A stretch of DNA of 64,000 nucleotides from an uncultured Lachnospiraceae bacterium (GTDB lineage: Bacteria > Bacillota > Clostridia > Lachnospirales > Lachnospiraceae): NCBI GenBank assembly GCA_910578885.1, contig CAJTSH010000004.1, forward strand, positions 62,001-126,000. The letters run 5' to 3'. The notes under the pieces are model-generated. The model saw nothing but the letters and a program-made list of their open reading frames with translations. It was not told the origin of the DNA and did no database searches. The position numbers and the translations under genes are program-made. Position 1 is the stretch's first letter. Every line of letters starts with the position of its first letter. This document shows, piece after piece, positions 49,959-59,646 of the stretch.

Positions 49959-51113
49959 ATGAAACGTATATTCTTAATTGTATTGGACAGTGTAGGAATC
50001 GGAGAAATGCCGGACGCCGCAGAGTATGGGGACGCAGGAAGCAACACCATAAAGGCGGCTTCAAGGAGTCCATATTTCTCTATGCCTAATATGAGAAAAC
50101 TAGGATTTTTTAATATAGACGGAGTGGATATCGGGGAGAAGGAACCGTCTCCTCAGGGAGCGTTTGCAAGGCTGACGGAGGTATCTAAAGGAAAGGATAC
50201 GACAATCGGTCATTGGGAGATTGCAGGCGTGGTTTCTCCTAAGCCTCTGCCGACCTTTCCGCAAGGGTTTCCGAGCGAGACGATTGCAGAATTTGAACGG
50301 CGTACCGGAAGGGGAATCTTATGTAATAAGCCTTACTCCGGTACTGAGGTAATCAAGGATTACGGAGAGGAGCATTTAAAGAGCGGTAAGCTGATTGTCT
50401 ATACCTCTGCGGATTCTGTTTTTCAGGTGGCGGCTCACGAGGATGTAGTTCCGGTGGAGACATTGTATGAATATTGCCGGATTGCAAGGGAGATACTGAC
50501 GGGAGATGTCGGTGTGGGACGGGTCATAGCAAGACCGTTTGTAGGAACGCCGGGGAATTTCACAAGAACCAGTAACCGGCATGACTTTTCGTTAGAACCG
50601 CCGGAAAAGACCATGCTTGATGCCCTAAGCGCTGCGGGATATGAGGTGCTATCCGTCGGGAAGATTGTTGACATTTTTGCCGGGCGGGGAATTACGGATT
50701 ATGTCCGCACGAAGGATAATGCGGACGGGATTGACAAGACGCTTGCCTATATGGACAGGGATTTTGAAGGTCTTTGTTTTACAAATCTTGTGGATTATGA
50801 TATGTTATACGGGCACCGCAATGATGTAGACGGATATGCGAAGGCATTGACCTATTTTGATGAAAGGCTTCCGGAGCTTTTAGATAAACTTCGGGAGGAG
50901 GATATCTTAATGATCACAGCGGATCATGGCTGCGACCCAAGTACGCCGTCTACCGACCATTCCAGAGAGTATACGCCGCTTGTGCTTGCAGGAAAGAAGG
51001 TTCCGGTTGGGAAGAGCTTTGGAACGAAGGATTGTTTTGCGGATATTGCGGCGACGATTTTACACTATTTTGGGATAGAACAGGAGTGTGAGGGCACAGC
51101 CCTGCCGCTTTAG
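49959..51113 (+). CDS. deoB: Phosphopentomutase
   Basis: A 384-residue alkaline-phosphatase-superfamily mutase that interconverts (deoxy)ribose-1- and 5-phosphate, passing nucleoside sugars to central metabolism. Metal-binding motifs: LDSVGIGEMPDA (about residues 7-18), DTTIGHWE (phospho-acceptor Thr) and TADHGCDPSTPSTDHSRE (about 319-336, cited by key parts). The ATG 49959 has AAAGGAGGAG upstream; the frame opens 33 codons earlier within the terminator. It acts after the nucleoside phosphorylase encoded at 35062-35907. prfC follows after 12 bases. Confidence 0.97.
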   Translation: MKRIFLIVLDSVGIGEMPDAAEYGDAGSNTIKAASRSPYFSMPNMRKLGFFNIDGVDIGEKEPSPQGAFARLTEVSKGKDTTIGHWEIAGVVSPKPLPTFPQGFPSETIAEFERRTGRGILCNKPYSGTEVIKDYGEEHLKSGKLIVYTSADSVFQVAAHEDVVPVETLYEYCRIAREILTGDVGVGRVIARPFVGTPGNFTRTSNRHDFSLEPPEKTMLDALSAAGYEVLSVGKIVDIFAGRGITDYVRTKDNADGIDKTLAYMDRDFEGLCFTNLVDYDMLYGHRNDVDGYAKALTYFDERLPELLDKLREEDILMITADHGCDPSTPSTDHSREYTPLVLAGKKVPVGKSFGTKDCFADIAATILHYFGIEQECEGTALPL

Positions 51114-51125
51114 GAGGAACTGATT

Positions 51126-52718
51126 TTGGCTGATTTGAGAAAAGAGATAGAGAAACGACGTACATTTGCAATTATTTCACATCCGGACGCCGGTAAGACC
51201 ACGCTGACCGAGAAATTTCTGTTATACGGAGGCGCCATCAATCTTGCGGGTTCCGTAAAGGGAAAGGCAACCGCAAGACATGCAGTCTCCGATTGGATGG
51301 AGATTGAGAAGGAGAGAGGTATTTCCGTCACATCTTCTGTGCTGCAGTTCAACTATGACAATTGCTGCATCAATATTCTGGATACGCCCGGACATCAGGA
51401 TTTCTCGGAGGATACTTACCGGACATTGATGGCGGCAGATTCCGCAGTGATGGTCATTGATGCTTCAAAAGGCGTAGAGGCGCAGACCAGGAAGCTGTTC
51501 AAGGTCTGCGTGATGCGGCACATCCCGATTTTTACCTTCATCAATAAGATGGACAGAGACGCCAATGATACTTTTGACCTTCTGGATGAGATTGAAAAAG
51601 AGCTTGGGATTGCCACTTGCCCGATTAACTGGCCGATTGGTTCCGGCAAGAATTTCAAAGGGGTGTACGACCGGAACACGAAAAGGGTCATGACCTTTGC
51701 CGATACCCTAAAGGGCACGAAGGAGGGAACCGAGAAGGAAATCCCGGTGGATTCCGCAGAGCTTGCAGCGGAAATCGGAGAGGAATATGCCGGTCAATTG
51801 AGAGAGGAAATAGAGCTTTTGGACGGGGCAAGCGCGGAGTTTGATATGGAACTGGTATCGAAGGGAGAGCTGTCCCCGGTATTTTTCGGTTCGGCGCTTA
51901 CAAATTTTGGCGTGGAGACCTTTTTGCAGCATTTTTTGGAAATGACGACTTCACCTCTTCCAAGGAAGTCGGATATTGGAGAGATTGATCCATTTTCGGA
52001 GGATTTTTCCGCATTTGTCTTTAAGATACAGGCAAATATGAACAAGAACCATAGAGACCGTATTGCCTTTATGCGCATCTGCTCCGGTAAATTCGAAGCC
52101 GGAATGGAGGTTAAGCATATCCAAGGCGGGAAGGCGATCAAGCTGTCCCAGCCGCAGCAGTTGATGGCACAGGAGCGCAAGATGATTGAGGAAGCCTATG
52201 CCGGAGATATTATCGGTGTGTTTGATCCCGGTATTTTCTCCATTGGCGACACGCTTACGACGGCAAAGGAAAAGTTTCAGTTTGAGGGAATCCCGACCTT
52301 TGCGCCGGAGCATTTTGCAAGAGTCCGCCAGATGGATACCATGAAGCGGAAGCAGTTTGTAAAAGGCGTGATGCAGATTGCGCAGGAAGGCGCGATTCAG
52401 ATTTTTCAGGAGTATCACGGAGGTATGGAGGAAATCATCGTAGGCGTTGTGGGCGTTCTGCAGTTCGACGTGCTCAAATACCGTCTGGAGAATGAGTATA
52501 ACGTTGAGATACGTCTGGAAAATCTGCCGTATGAGCACATTCGTTGGATTGAAAATACGGATGTTGATCTGGACAAGCTGACCGGAACCTCGGATATGAA
52601 AAAGATTGCGGATTTAAAGGGCAATCCTTTGCTTTTGTTTGTCAACGCGTGGAGTGTGGGAATGACCTTAGACCGGAATGACGGGCTGGTGCTTTCGGAA
52701 TTTGGACGGAATAATTAG
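51126..52718 (+). CDS. prfC: Peptide chain release factor 3
   Basis: A 530-residue translational GTPase that removes RF1/RF2 from ribosomes after peptide release. G motifs: SHPDAGKTTLTEK (about residues 18-30), DTPGHQDFSEDTYR and NKMDRD. The remaining domains II and III are complete, and length is normal. The TTG start has AGGAGG 8 bases upstream. It shares a run with deoB and is followed by thioredoxin after 45 bases. RF1 is encoded at 19631-20704. Confidence 0.96.
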   Translation: MADLRKEIEKRRTFAIISHPDAGKTTLTEKFLLYGGAINLAGSVKGKATARHAVSDWMEIEKERGISVTSSVLQFNYDNCCINILDTPGHQDFSEDTYRTLMAADSAVMVIDASKGVEAQTRKLFKVCVMRHIPIFTFINKMDRDANDTFDLLDEIEKELGIATCPINWPIGSGKNFKGVYDRNTKRVMTFADTLKGTKEGTEKEIPVDSAELAAEIGEEYAGQLREEIELLDGASAEFDMELVSKGELSPVFFGSALTNFGVETFLQHFLEMTTSPLPRKSDIGEIDPFSEDFSAFVFKIQANMNKNHRDRIAFMRICSGKFEAGMEVKHIQGGKAIKLSQPQQLMAQERKMIEEAYAGDIIGVFDPGIFSIGDTLTTAKEKFQFEGIPTFAPEHFARVRQMDTMKRKQFVKGVMQIAQEGAIQIFQEYHGGMEEIIVGVVGVLQFDVLKYRLENEYNVEIRLENLPYEHIRWIENTDVDLDKLTGTSDMKKIADLKGNPLLLFVNAWSVGMTLDRNDGLVLSEFGRNN

Positions 52719-52763
52719 GGAAGGCAAAAAAGAGACTGAAAAGAAAATGAGGAGGAATATAAA

Positions 52764-53078
52764 ATGGCAGTTATAACAATTACGAACGAAAATTTTGAAG
52801 AAGAGGTATTAAAATGTGAGCTCCCGGTTCTGATTGATTTTTGGGCAGACTGGTGCGGTCCCTGCAAAATGATGGCGCCGGTCATAGATGGGCTGGCGGA
52901 AGAATTGGATGGAAAAATAAAGGTAGGAAAAGTCAACGTAGACGAGGAAGCGGCGCTCGCCTTAAAATATCAGATTATGAGCATCCCGACATTGATTGTG
53001 ATGAAAAATGGGGTGTTTGAAGGAAAGAACGTAGGAGTGCAGACAAAAGAAGAAGTGCTGAAATTGCTGAATTTGTAA
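52764..53078 (+). CDS. trxA: Thioredoxin
   Basis: A 104-residue thioredoxin with the active site WCGPCK (about residues 31-36) and the cis-proline region SIPTLIVMKNG (about 73-83). It is a cytoplasmic protein-disulfide reductant, normally reduced by thioredoxin reductase, which is not in this window. A GGAGGAA site precedes the ATG. The N-terminus MAVITITNENFEEEVLK is the usual type in Clostridia. Confidence 0.97.
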   Translation: MAVITITNENFEEEVLKCELPVLIDFWADWCGPCKMMAPVIDGLAEELDGKIKVGKVNVDEEAALALKYQIMSIPTLIVMKNGVFEGKNVGVQTKEEVLKLLNL

Positions 53079-53110
53079 AAGAGATGTGAGATGGTAACAG
53101 TTCAGCCTAG

Positions 53111-53134
53111 GACTTTGCACTTTGCTGCAAAGTC
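53111..53134. other. Hairpin between trxA and the acetyltransferase gene
   Basis: An 8-bp perfect stem (GACTTTGC at 53111-53118 with GCAAAGTC at 53127-53134) and an 8-base loop, with no T run. It could be a weak terminator or a leader structure of the next gene. Confidence 0.4.
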
Positions 53135-53161
53135 AGTAAAAATGAAGGAGCAGATGTAATT

Positions 53162-53794
53162 ATGACAAACAGAGAGCGCAGGGATATGCAGATGCCTTAT
53201 ATCTCCGATGAAGAGGTGTATGAGGAGCAGAAAAGAGCAAGGAAACTTACGCAGGAACTAAATATGGCGGACCGGTCTGATTTCGAAGCAATAGGGAAGA
53301 TTGTGAAGGAGCTGTTTGGAAAAGCGGATGGAGCATTTGTTAATCCGCCGTTTTACTGTGACTATGGTACTCATATTGAAGTGGGAAAGAATTTTTTTGC
53401 AAATTATAACTGTACAATTTTGGATGTGGCAAAGGTAACTATCGGAGATAACTGCCAGATGGCGCCGAATGTGGCAATTTATACAGCAGGTCATCCAGTA
53501 CATCCGGCTACTCGGAATACAGCTTACGAATATGGGATTGAAGTGACGATAGGGGATAATGTCTGGATTGGCGGCAATACGGTTATCTGTCCGGGAGTGC
53601 ATGTTGGAAACAATGTCGTCATCGGAGCAGGAAGCGTTGTGACAAAGGATATTCCAGACTGGGTAATTGCAGCCGGAAATCCATGCCGTGTCATTCGTAA
53701 TATCACGGAAGAGGATCGAAAATTTTATTTTCGGGACCGTGAGTTTGACGAGGAAGCGTGGGAAGACGTGCAAAGAATCATTTCAGAGAAGTGA
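53162..53794 (+). CDS. Sugar O-acetyltransferase (maltose/galactoside acetyltransferase-like)
   Basis: A 210-residue left-handed beta-helix acetyltransferase of the Maa/LacA type. An N-terminal helical part (about residues 1-60) precedes hexapeptide-like repeats (about 75-190). The catalytic histidine lies in YTAGHPVHP (about 103-111), and the loop GNNVVIGAGSVVTKDIP is also conserved. It transfers acetyl from acetyl-CoA to a sugar hydroxyl; the physiological substrate is unknown. An AAGGAGC site precedes the ATG. Convergent with the hybrid kinase gene; their shared gap holds a terminator at 53838-53872. Confidence 0.93.
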   Translation: MTNRERRDMQMPYISDEEVYEEQKRARKLTQELNMADRSDFEAIGKIVKELFGKADGAFVNPPFYCDYGTHIEVGKNFFANYNCTILDVAKVTIGDNCQMAPNVAIYTAGHPVHPATRNTAYEYGIEVTIGDNVWIGGNTVICPGVHVGNNVVIGAGSVVTKDIPDWVIAAGNPCRVIRNITEEDRKFYFRDREFDEEAWEDVQRIISEK

Positions 53795-53837
53795 AATTAT
53801 AAAAAGAAGCAGCCTTATCAGATCTGACAGTAAAAAA

Positions 53838-53872
53838 GGAGGGACTATCTGAATAATCAGATTGTACCCTCC
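53838..53872 (-). terminator. Intrinsic terminator of the hybrid kinase gene
   Basis: A stem with outer arms GGAGGG/CCCTCC and inner arms ATCTGA/TCAGAT. On the - strand it is followed by a T run (TAAAAAA on the + strand at 53831-53837), 28 bases after the kinase stop. It may also serve the acetyltransferase gene on the + strand. Confidence 0.75.
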
Positions 53873-53899
53873 AAATTTATTGGCAGTATACGGTTATTA

Positions 53900-56158
53900 T
53901 TAGAAAATGTTGTTTTCATATAAATCTGCATGTTCTTGCATTGTTTTAGCAATTGTTTCCAGCAAGATCGGAATGTCAATCGGCTTCGTCAAATGTGCAT
54001 TCATGCCGCATTCTATGGACAGCCGTTTATCGCTTTCAAAGGCATTGGCGGACAGTGCGATAATCGGAATGTGTGATAATGTTGGATTGTCAAGATTGCG
54101 AATTATTTTTGTAGCCTCCCGCCCATCCATCATCGGCATCTGGATATCCATTAGAATCAGCGCATACTCTCCGGGCTTGGAATTTTTCACTTTTTCAACG
54201 GCGATGCTTCCGTCTGCTGCCGTATCTATAAGAAAGCCCAGTTCTTGAAGTATTTCTGTTTCGATTTCCAGATTGATTTCATTGTCTTCTACCAACAGTA
54301 TTTTTTTGTCCAGAAGATTCGTAATGAAAGTTCCTCTTTCGGTGGAAAATAACCGAGGATGGTCTTGGATGCGCAGACGGAGAGTGACTGTAAATGTGCT
54401 GCCTTTGCCGACCATGCTGCTTGCTTCTATGGTTCCGCCCATGATTTCCGCAATATTTTTTGCAATAGTCAGTCCGAGCCCAATCCCATGAATCCCGCTG
54501 GAAGTAGTATTTTTTTCCCGTTCAAAAGGTTCAAAGATATGTGCAAGAAAATCTTCGCCTATTCCAATCCCGGTATCAATGACCTTAAATTGATAGATTG
54601 CATATTCCGTTGACAAATCCTCTGATTCGGCAGCAATGATATCGACTCTTCCGCCGGCTTTTGTGTATTTTACGGCATTATTGGCTAAATATAGGAGAAG
54701 CTGTCTTAACTTATCTTGATCGCCATAAATATAGCTATGCCGCAGGTCTGTGGAATGCAGGGAAAAAGTGATATTTTTTTCAGAAGCCTGCGGAAGCATA
54801 ATTTTGTGTACGTCCTGCATAATATCGGATAGATTGCATTCGGCTTCCGTAATTTGAATATCGTTGGATTCCATCCAGGATATTTCTAAAACCTTTTCAA
54901 TCAGATCTAAGAGCTCTCTGCTGGACGAATCAATCTTATCCAGATAGCTTTGGGTAAGTTCGTCTCCATATATTTGGTTTTTGGCAAGAGCAAGGTAACC
55001 GAATATAGCATTCAGCGGAGTACGCATATCGTGGGACATATTGGAAAGAAATGTGTTTTTTGCAATATTCGCCAGCTTTGCATTGTTCAATGCCTCTTCT
55101 AAGAGTTGTTTTTGCTCTATTTCACGCAGAATTTCTTCATCCACTCTGCGGTATCCCATAACTATCTGGGAGATATGCTCCTTGCTGCCTACGTTAACAA
55201 TGCGGAGCTGTATGAATTGTGTTTCCACGCCCTTAAGGATTCGGTAGTTTATGTAGAATGTTTTGTTATCAGATAATTTTTCACGAATATATTTCGGTGA
55301 AGTTGCTTTTGTAAGTATTTCACGGTCTTCTGGATGGACCCAGATATTGACGTAATCAGAAACGTACCAGAGATATTCGCGCGCCTGCAGTTTTTTTTCA
55401 AACTGATGCTCGGTTCGGCTGCTTAATCGATATGGCAGAATTTTGTTTTTATCTAAATCAGCATAGAGAATAGATTCGTAATTTATACTAAGGCCTTCAA
55501 TTACTTCAAGACGCCGTAAATGCTCCTGATTGATAAGTTTTCTCTCTTTGTCGAATTCTTCAATCAGGTTTTTCAATTTCTTTTCGTTCTCTTTTTTTTC
55601 ATTTACCATGGCAGCTTTTTCTATTAGCTGTCGGTTCTTTTTTTCTGTGGCGTCACTCAAAAAGACGTAGAAAATGTCTCCTACGGATTGGCTGTGGATA
55701 AAATGTCCATAATCTTCAATCCAGCGTATGGCTCCGTCTTTTCGGATAATCCGGTATTCCACATAATCCAAGTCATACTGGCTGATAGAAATCTGATCCT
55801 TGATGCTCTGTTCTACTGCGTCTAAATCGTCGGGATGTACAATTCCTTTGAAGGAGTTGCCGGTCAATTCTTGAAATTCTTTCATGGTATCACAATGGAA
55901 AATACGCAGCAGCGCTTTGTTGGCATAGATAATCTGTTCGCTGCCGTCCGCGTGATAGATTAGGAATCCGCCCGGCATTTTATCCATAAAGTCAATGATT
56001 TCACAGGCGGTTCTAATATTTTGAGAGTCAAGTGAAGGAAATTGTGCATGTCCGCTTTTTTCCTTCAGATGGTCAATATCTATGGTGTAGTTGTCGGAGA
56101 TATTTAACAGAGTTAACATATATTCAATTAAACTGTGCTCTATGTTGTTTTCGTTCAT
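53900..56158 (-). CDS. PAS-containing hybrid histidine kinase/response regulator
   Basis: A 752-residue cytoplasmic hybrid kinase without a membrane segment. The first PAS domain (about residues 60-180, FLIYHADGSEQIIYANKA... YRIIRKDGAIRWIEDYG) is followed by a second PAS-like region (about 230-345). The HisKA H-box is SHDMRTPLNAI (His about 376). An HATPase domain has the N-box (YLANNAVKYTKAGG), DTGIGIG and HGIGLGLTIAKN. A C-terminal receiver domain has MDIQMPMMDG (phosphorylated Asp about 671). No partner output regulator is next to it. ATG 56158 has a GAAGGAG site. Divergent from the beta-helix protein gene, 230 bp apart; its signal is unknown. Confidence 0.94.
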   Translation of the reverse strand: MNENNIEHSLIEYMLTLLNISDNYTIDIDHLKEKSGHAQFPSLDSQNIRTACEIIDFMDKMPGGFLIYHADGSEQIIYANKALLRIFHCDTMKEFQELTGNSFKGIVHPDDLDAVEQSIKDQISISQYDLDYVEYRIIRKDGAIRWIEDYGHFIHSQSVGDIFYVFLSDATEKKNRQLIEKAAMVNEKKENEKKLKNLIEEFDKERKLINQEHLRRLEVIEGLSINYESILYADLDKNKILPYRLSSRTEHQFEKKLQAREYLWYVSDYVNIWVHPEDREILTKATSPKYIREKLSDNKTFYINYRILKGVETQFIQLRIVNVGSKEHISQIVMGYRRVDEEILREIEQKQLLEEALNNAKLANIAKNTFLSNMSHDMRTPLNAIFGYLALAKNQIYGDELTQSYLDKIDSSSRELLDLIEKVLEISWMESNDIQITEAECNLSDIMQDVHKIMLPQASEKNITFSLHSTDLRHSYIYGDQDKLRQLLLYLANNAVKYTKAGGRVDIIAAESEDLSTEYAIYQFKVIDTGIGIGEDFLAHIFEPFEREKNTTSSGIHGIGLGLTIAKNIAEIMGGTIEASSMVGKGSTFTVTLRLRIQDHPRLFSTERGTFITNLLDKKILLVEDNEINLEIETEILQELGFLIDTAADGSIAVEKVKNSKPGEYALILMDIQMPMMDGREATKIIRNLDNPTLSHIPIIALSANAFESDKRLSIECGMNAHLTKPIDIPILLETIAKTMQEHADLYENNIF

Positions 56159-56304
56159 GTATGTTCTCCTTCTGACTTTATTACAGTCAAATTTTATCAT
56201 AAATGTAACATCCTGTCATTATAAATAAAAATTTTTATTTGATAGGGGAGAAATTACTGTTTGATTCTTTTGGCAATTTAATGTATGTCTGGCTGTATAA
56301 AAAG

Positions 56305-56333
56305 TTGATATAAGAGGCGTTTTTTGCTATACT
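56305..56333 (+). promoter_or_regulatory. Promoter for the beta-helix protein gene
   Basis: A -35 TTGATA (56305-56310, five of six), a 17-bp spacer and a -10 TATACT (56328-56333), 55 bases before the start codon. Confidence 0.75.
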
Positions 56334-56388
56334 CTAAGAAAGAAATATTTGGGGCATACGATAACAAATTGGAAGAGAGGCTGTAATT

Positions 56389-59334
56389 ATGTGGTACGGG
56401 AAAAAATCAGTTTATCAGGAAAAATTTGACGATGAAATGGGGATTTATTTTACAAAAGAAGAGTTCCCGGAATTGCAAGAGAACCAAGATGACGTCAGCA
56501 TTATCCTGCAAAAAGCAATCGGACGGCTGATAGAAGAGCAGAGCTATGGGATTCTCTATATCCCATCAGGAGAATACCGGATAAAACATACGGTAAAAAT
56601 TCCGCCTTCTGTCCGTCTGATCGGTTATGGAAAGGAACGTCCGGTGTTTGTGCTGCCGGAGGATGCAGGAGGCTATGACGGAGAGACAGATAAGGAGCTT
56701 GAAAATCCGATGCAGAAGTTCATGGGCGGATATCCCGGTGCAAAGTATATGTTCTGGTTTATCGGCGAAAAGGACTTTGCGAAGGAAGAGCCGCAGGATG
56801 CTGATGCGGCAACCTTTTACAGCGCAATCAGCAATATTGATTTTCGCATCGAAGGAAACCATCCGGGAGCAATCTGTATCCGTGCGCATTTTGCACAGCA
56901 TGGATTTATCAGCCATTGTCATTTTGAACTGGGGAATGGTCTTGCCGGTCTGTTTGATGTAGGAAATGAGATGGAGGATCTTACTTTCAGCGGAGGCAGC
57001 TACGGCATCGTTTGCCGGATGTGCTCTCCGGGCTGGCCGTTTGCATTGCTGGATTCGGTATTTGAGGGGCAGAAAAAAGCGGCAATTTTAAGTGCAATGA
57101 CCGGATTTACCGGTTTCAGGCTTCGGATTTCGAATACGCCAAAGGCATTTGATCTGTATTTGCCGGGAGCCTGGGAGAAGTTGTACTTAGAGGACTGTAT
57201 TTTTGAAAATATTTCAGAAGAAGCGATTACATTCTACCAGTCGGATAATGTGATTCAGCAGACGAACCTGAAACGGATTTCCTGTAAGCAGGTGCCGGCG
57301 CTTATAAAGAAAGCCGACAGTGGAGAGTGCCTTCGGATGGATGAGGACGTCTATCAGGTGGAGGATTATGTCTGCGGTTATGTGATGAGCGATGAGGAAG
57401 AGGCGCTGCAGCAGGAAGTTTTTAAAATCACACCGCTTGCAGAAATGCCGGAGCTTGCTGCAGGGGATATTCCGCCGGTGCCGGATATGGCAAAGTGGGT
57501 GTCGGTGAAGAAATATGGAGCGGTCGGAGACGGCAGGACGGATGACACGAAAGCACTGCAGCAGGCGCTTGACAGAGAAGAGATCTTATATTTCCCACAG
57601 GGAATCTATAAGATAACAGATACGCTTACTATGAAGAAAAACGGCTGTCTTTACGGGTTAAGCCCGATTACGACTCAAATCGTTATTGAAGATGACACGC
57701 CTGCATTTGGAGGCTTTGGAGCACCGAAGGCTTTGGTGGAGACCGCCGAAGGGGGATTTGCTTATATCAACGGAATCGGAATTGATACGGCAGGCAAGAA
57801 TCCGAGAGCGGCGGGAATCAAATGGATGGCAGATGAGACTTCCTACATGAATGATGTGAAATTTGTAGGCGGTCATGGCTTGATGTTTAGGGACGGCAGA
57901 AATGCTTATGCATATCTGTATAATGCCAGCAGGACTGCGGATTACGATCCGGACCGTATCTGGGACTACCAGTATTCCAGCCTTTGGATTACAAACGGCG
58001 GCGGCGGTGTATTTAAGGATATCTGGAGCGCCAGCCCTTATGCGGAAGCAGGGATAGCGGTTACGAATACTTCTACGCCCGGTAAGATGTATGCGATTTC
58101 TTTGGAGCATCATGTCAGAAGCGAGATGAAGCTGCTTCAGGTAAAGAACTGGACATTTTATGCAATCCAGACAGAGGAAGAAAAGGCAGAGGGTATGAAG
58201 TGCCTTCCGATGGAGCTGGTCTCCTGTGAGAATGTCGCTTTTGTAAACTTCTTTTTGTTCCGGGTAGTTGCAGTAGATCAGCCTTACGAGACGGGAATCC
58301 GCCTTTGGGACAGCAGGAATATTACATTTTTCAACCTGCATAATAAGGCGCAGATGCAATATGTATTTACCCTTACACTGGAGGATAAGACGACAGGATT
58401 TTATGCAAAATCACCAGAGTATGCAAGACTGACGGTGTCTGGGAATGCAAATCGCAATCGGAAAGCGCCGGAAGCCGAGGGATATGAGGTCATTGCTGAG
58501 GGCTTTACCTATGCACAGGGAACTGCTTTTGATACGGAAGGCAATCTGTACTGGTGCGATAAGACAGAAAAGAGAATTTACAAATTTGATAAGAAGAGAG
58601 AATTGGTGCTTCCATTCTTAGATATTCATTATATGCCGTCTGCATTGGCGGTGGATACTGCGGGACACCTTCTGGTGGCGGCAGACTATTCGGAATTGAA
58701 AACGACAAAACCGGGACAGTTGTTCCAGACGCATGACACCTCAAATTTCCATCCGTTTTTCTCATGGTTCTATAAGCGGAGTGAGAAGGTATATGCGGTG
58801 GCATTAAATGACCCTTATAATACAATGGAGGAACTGGAACGAAGGAATGCAGGCGATTGTGCACCGGAATTTGTATTCCGTCCGGCACAGCTGGATTATC
58901 CGGGAATGTTTTCGATGATTGCAGAAAAGCCGGTAGAAGGATATTATCTGGCGCCGGATAAGAAAACGGCATTAGAGGGAACGATTGACCTCGCAAGGAC
59001 GCTTTTCTTAAAGCCTGCGGCGGAAGGAGAAGAGTTCCTGCTTACGGATGATGCGGGCAGGACGGTTTATTCCTATGAGACTGCTGTCGGCGGTAACTTT
59101 AAATCCGGCAGGGCGGTAGCGCATAGAGGGCAATACGGCGCTTTTCGCGATACAGATCAAATTGTCTGGACGGTAGAAGATAAGCTGTATGGATTTTTGG
59201 ACGGAAAGCAGGTCGAATCCCATGAGATACCAAGAGACGTCTATGGAATTGCGGGCTTCCAGAATGAGACATATCTGGTAGGAAGAAGCAGAATTTACCG
59301 GATGAAATCCCTTGAAACGCAGAATCGGGCATGA
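56389..59334 (+). CDS. Two-domain pectate-lyase-like beta-helix protein with a C-terminal propeller-like domain
   Basis: A 981-residue protein without signal peptide or membrane segment, so predicted cytoplasmic. Two right-handed beta-helix parts start like Pectate_lyase_3/GH55 proteins: residues about 36-90 (ILYIPSGEYRI...VRLIGYGKERPVF) and about 371-440 (KKYGAVGDGRTDDTKALQQAL, then LYFPQGIYKI). The double-helix layout recalls GH55 enzymes. From about residue 700, an SMP-30/gluconolactonase-like propeller is suggested by AEGFTYAQGTAFDTEGNLYWCDKTEKRIYKF and AVDTAGHLLVAADY. It has its own promoter and a GAGAGG site. It may act on intracellular oligosaccharides; catalytic residues and substrate cannot be named. 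Confidence 0.8.
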   Translation: MWYGKKSVYQEKFDDEMGIYFTKEEFPELQENQDDVSIILQKAIGRLIEEQSYGILYIPSGEYRIKHTVKIPPSVRLIGYGKERPVFVLPEDAGGYDGETDKELENPMQKFMGGYPGAKYMFWFIGEKDFAKEEPQDADAATFYSAISNIDFRIEGNHPGAICIRAHFAQHGFISHCHFELGNGLAGLFDVGNEMEDLTFSGGSYGIVCRMCSPGWPFALLDSVFEGQKKAAILSAMTGFTGFRLRISNTPKAFDLYLPGAWEKLYLEDCIFENISEEAITFYQSDNVIQQTNLKRISCKQVPALIKKADSGECLRMDEDVYQVEDYVCGYVMSDEEEALQQEVFKITPLAEMPELAAGDIPPVPDMAKWVSVKKYGAVGDGRTDDTKALQQALDREEILYFPQGIYKITDTLTMKKNGCLYGLSPITTQIVIEDDTPAFGGFGAPKALVETAEGGFAYINGIGIDTAGKNPRAAGIKWMADETSYMNDVKFVGGHGLMFRDGRNAYAYLYNASRTADYDPDRIWDYQYSSLWITNGGGGVFKDIWSASPYAEAGIAVTNTSTPGKMYAISLEHHVRSEMKLLQVKNWTFYAIQTEEEKAEGMKCLPMELVSCENVAFVNFFLFRVVAVDQPYETGIRLWDSRNITFFNLHNKAQMQYVFTLTLEDKTTGFYAKSPEYARLTVSGNANRNRKAPEAEGYEVIAEGFTYAQGTAFDTEGNLYWCDKTEKRIYKFDKKRELVLPFLDIHYMPSALAVDTAGHLLVAADYSELKTTKPGQLFQTHDTSNFHPFFSWFYKRSEKVYAVALNDPYNTMEELERRNAGDCAPEFVFRPAQLDYPGMFSMIAEKPVEGYYLAPDKKTALEGTIDLARTLFLKPAAEGEEFLLTDDAGRTVYSYETAVGGNFKSGRAVAHRGQYGAFRDTDQIVWTVEDKLYGFLDGKQVESHEIPRDVYGIAGFQNETYLVGRSRIYRMKSLETQNRA

Positions 59335-59363
59335 TAGGATAGAGGTGTTTGAAAGGAGCATAC

Positions 59364-59612
59364 ATGGAAACGCGGGTAGCATTGATTGGAATTATTGTAG
59401 AGAATACCGATTATATAGAAAGCGTGAATTATCTTTTGCATAAATATAGCAAGTATATCATTGGACGAATGGGAATTCCATATAAAGAAAAGGAAATTCA
59501 TGTCATAAGCGTGGTCATTGACGCTCCGCAGGACGCCATCAATGCGTTGACAGGAAAATTAGGACGGATTGCGGGAATCAGTGCGAAAACAGTCTACCAC
59601 AATGTTAAATAA
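59364..59612 (+). CDS. TM1266-type iron-only hydrogenase system regulator
   Basis: An 82-residue NikR-C/ACT-like alpha/beta protein of the TM1266 family, annotated as a putative regulator of the iron-only hydrogenase system because it lies with hyd genes. Seen: METRVALIGIIVEN at the N-terminus, a central RMGIPYKEKEI and a C-terminal GRIAGISAKTVYHNV. There is no DNA-binding domain, so it likely binds a ligand. ATG 59364 has AAAGGAG upstream. hydE follows after 34 bases, in the expected context. Confidence 0.9.
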   Translation: METRVALIGIIVENTDYIESVNYLLHKYSKYIIGRMGIPYKEKEIHVISVVIDAPQDAINALTGKLGRIAGISAKTVYHNVK

Positions 59613-59646
59613 AACCTGCGGAATATGTCCATGTTGGGAATAGAGC

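Noticed and set aside
57658..58359. 233-residue - strand frame within the beta-helix gene
   Set aside because: It lies inside a long + strand gene with a good promoter and domains, so it is a shadow frame.
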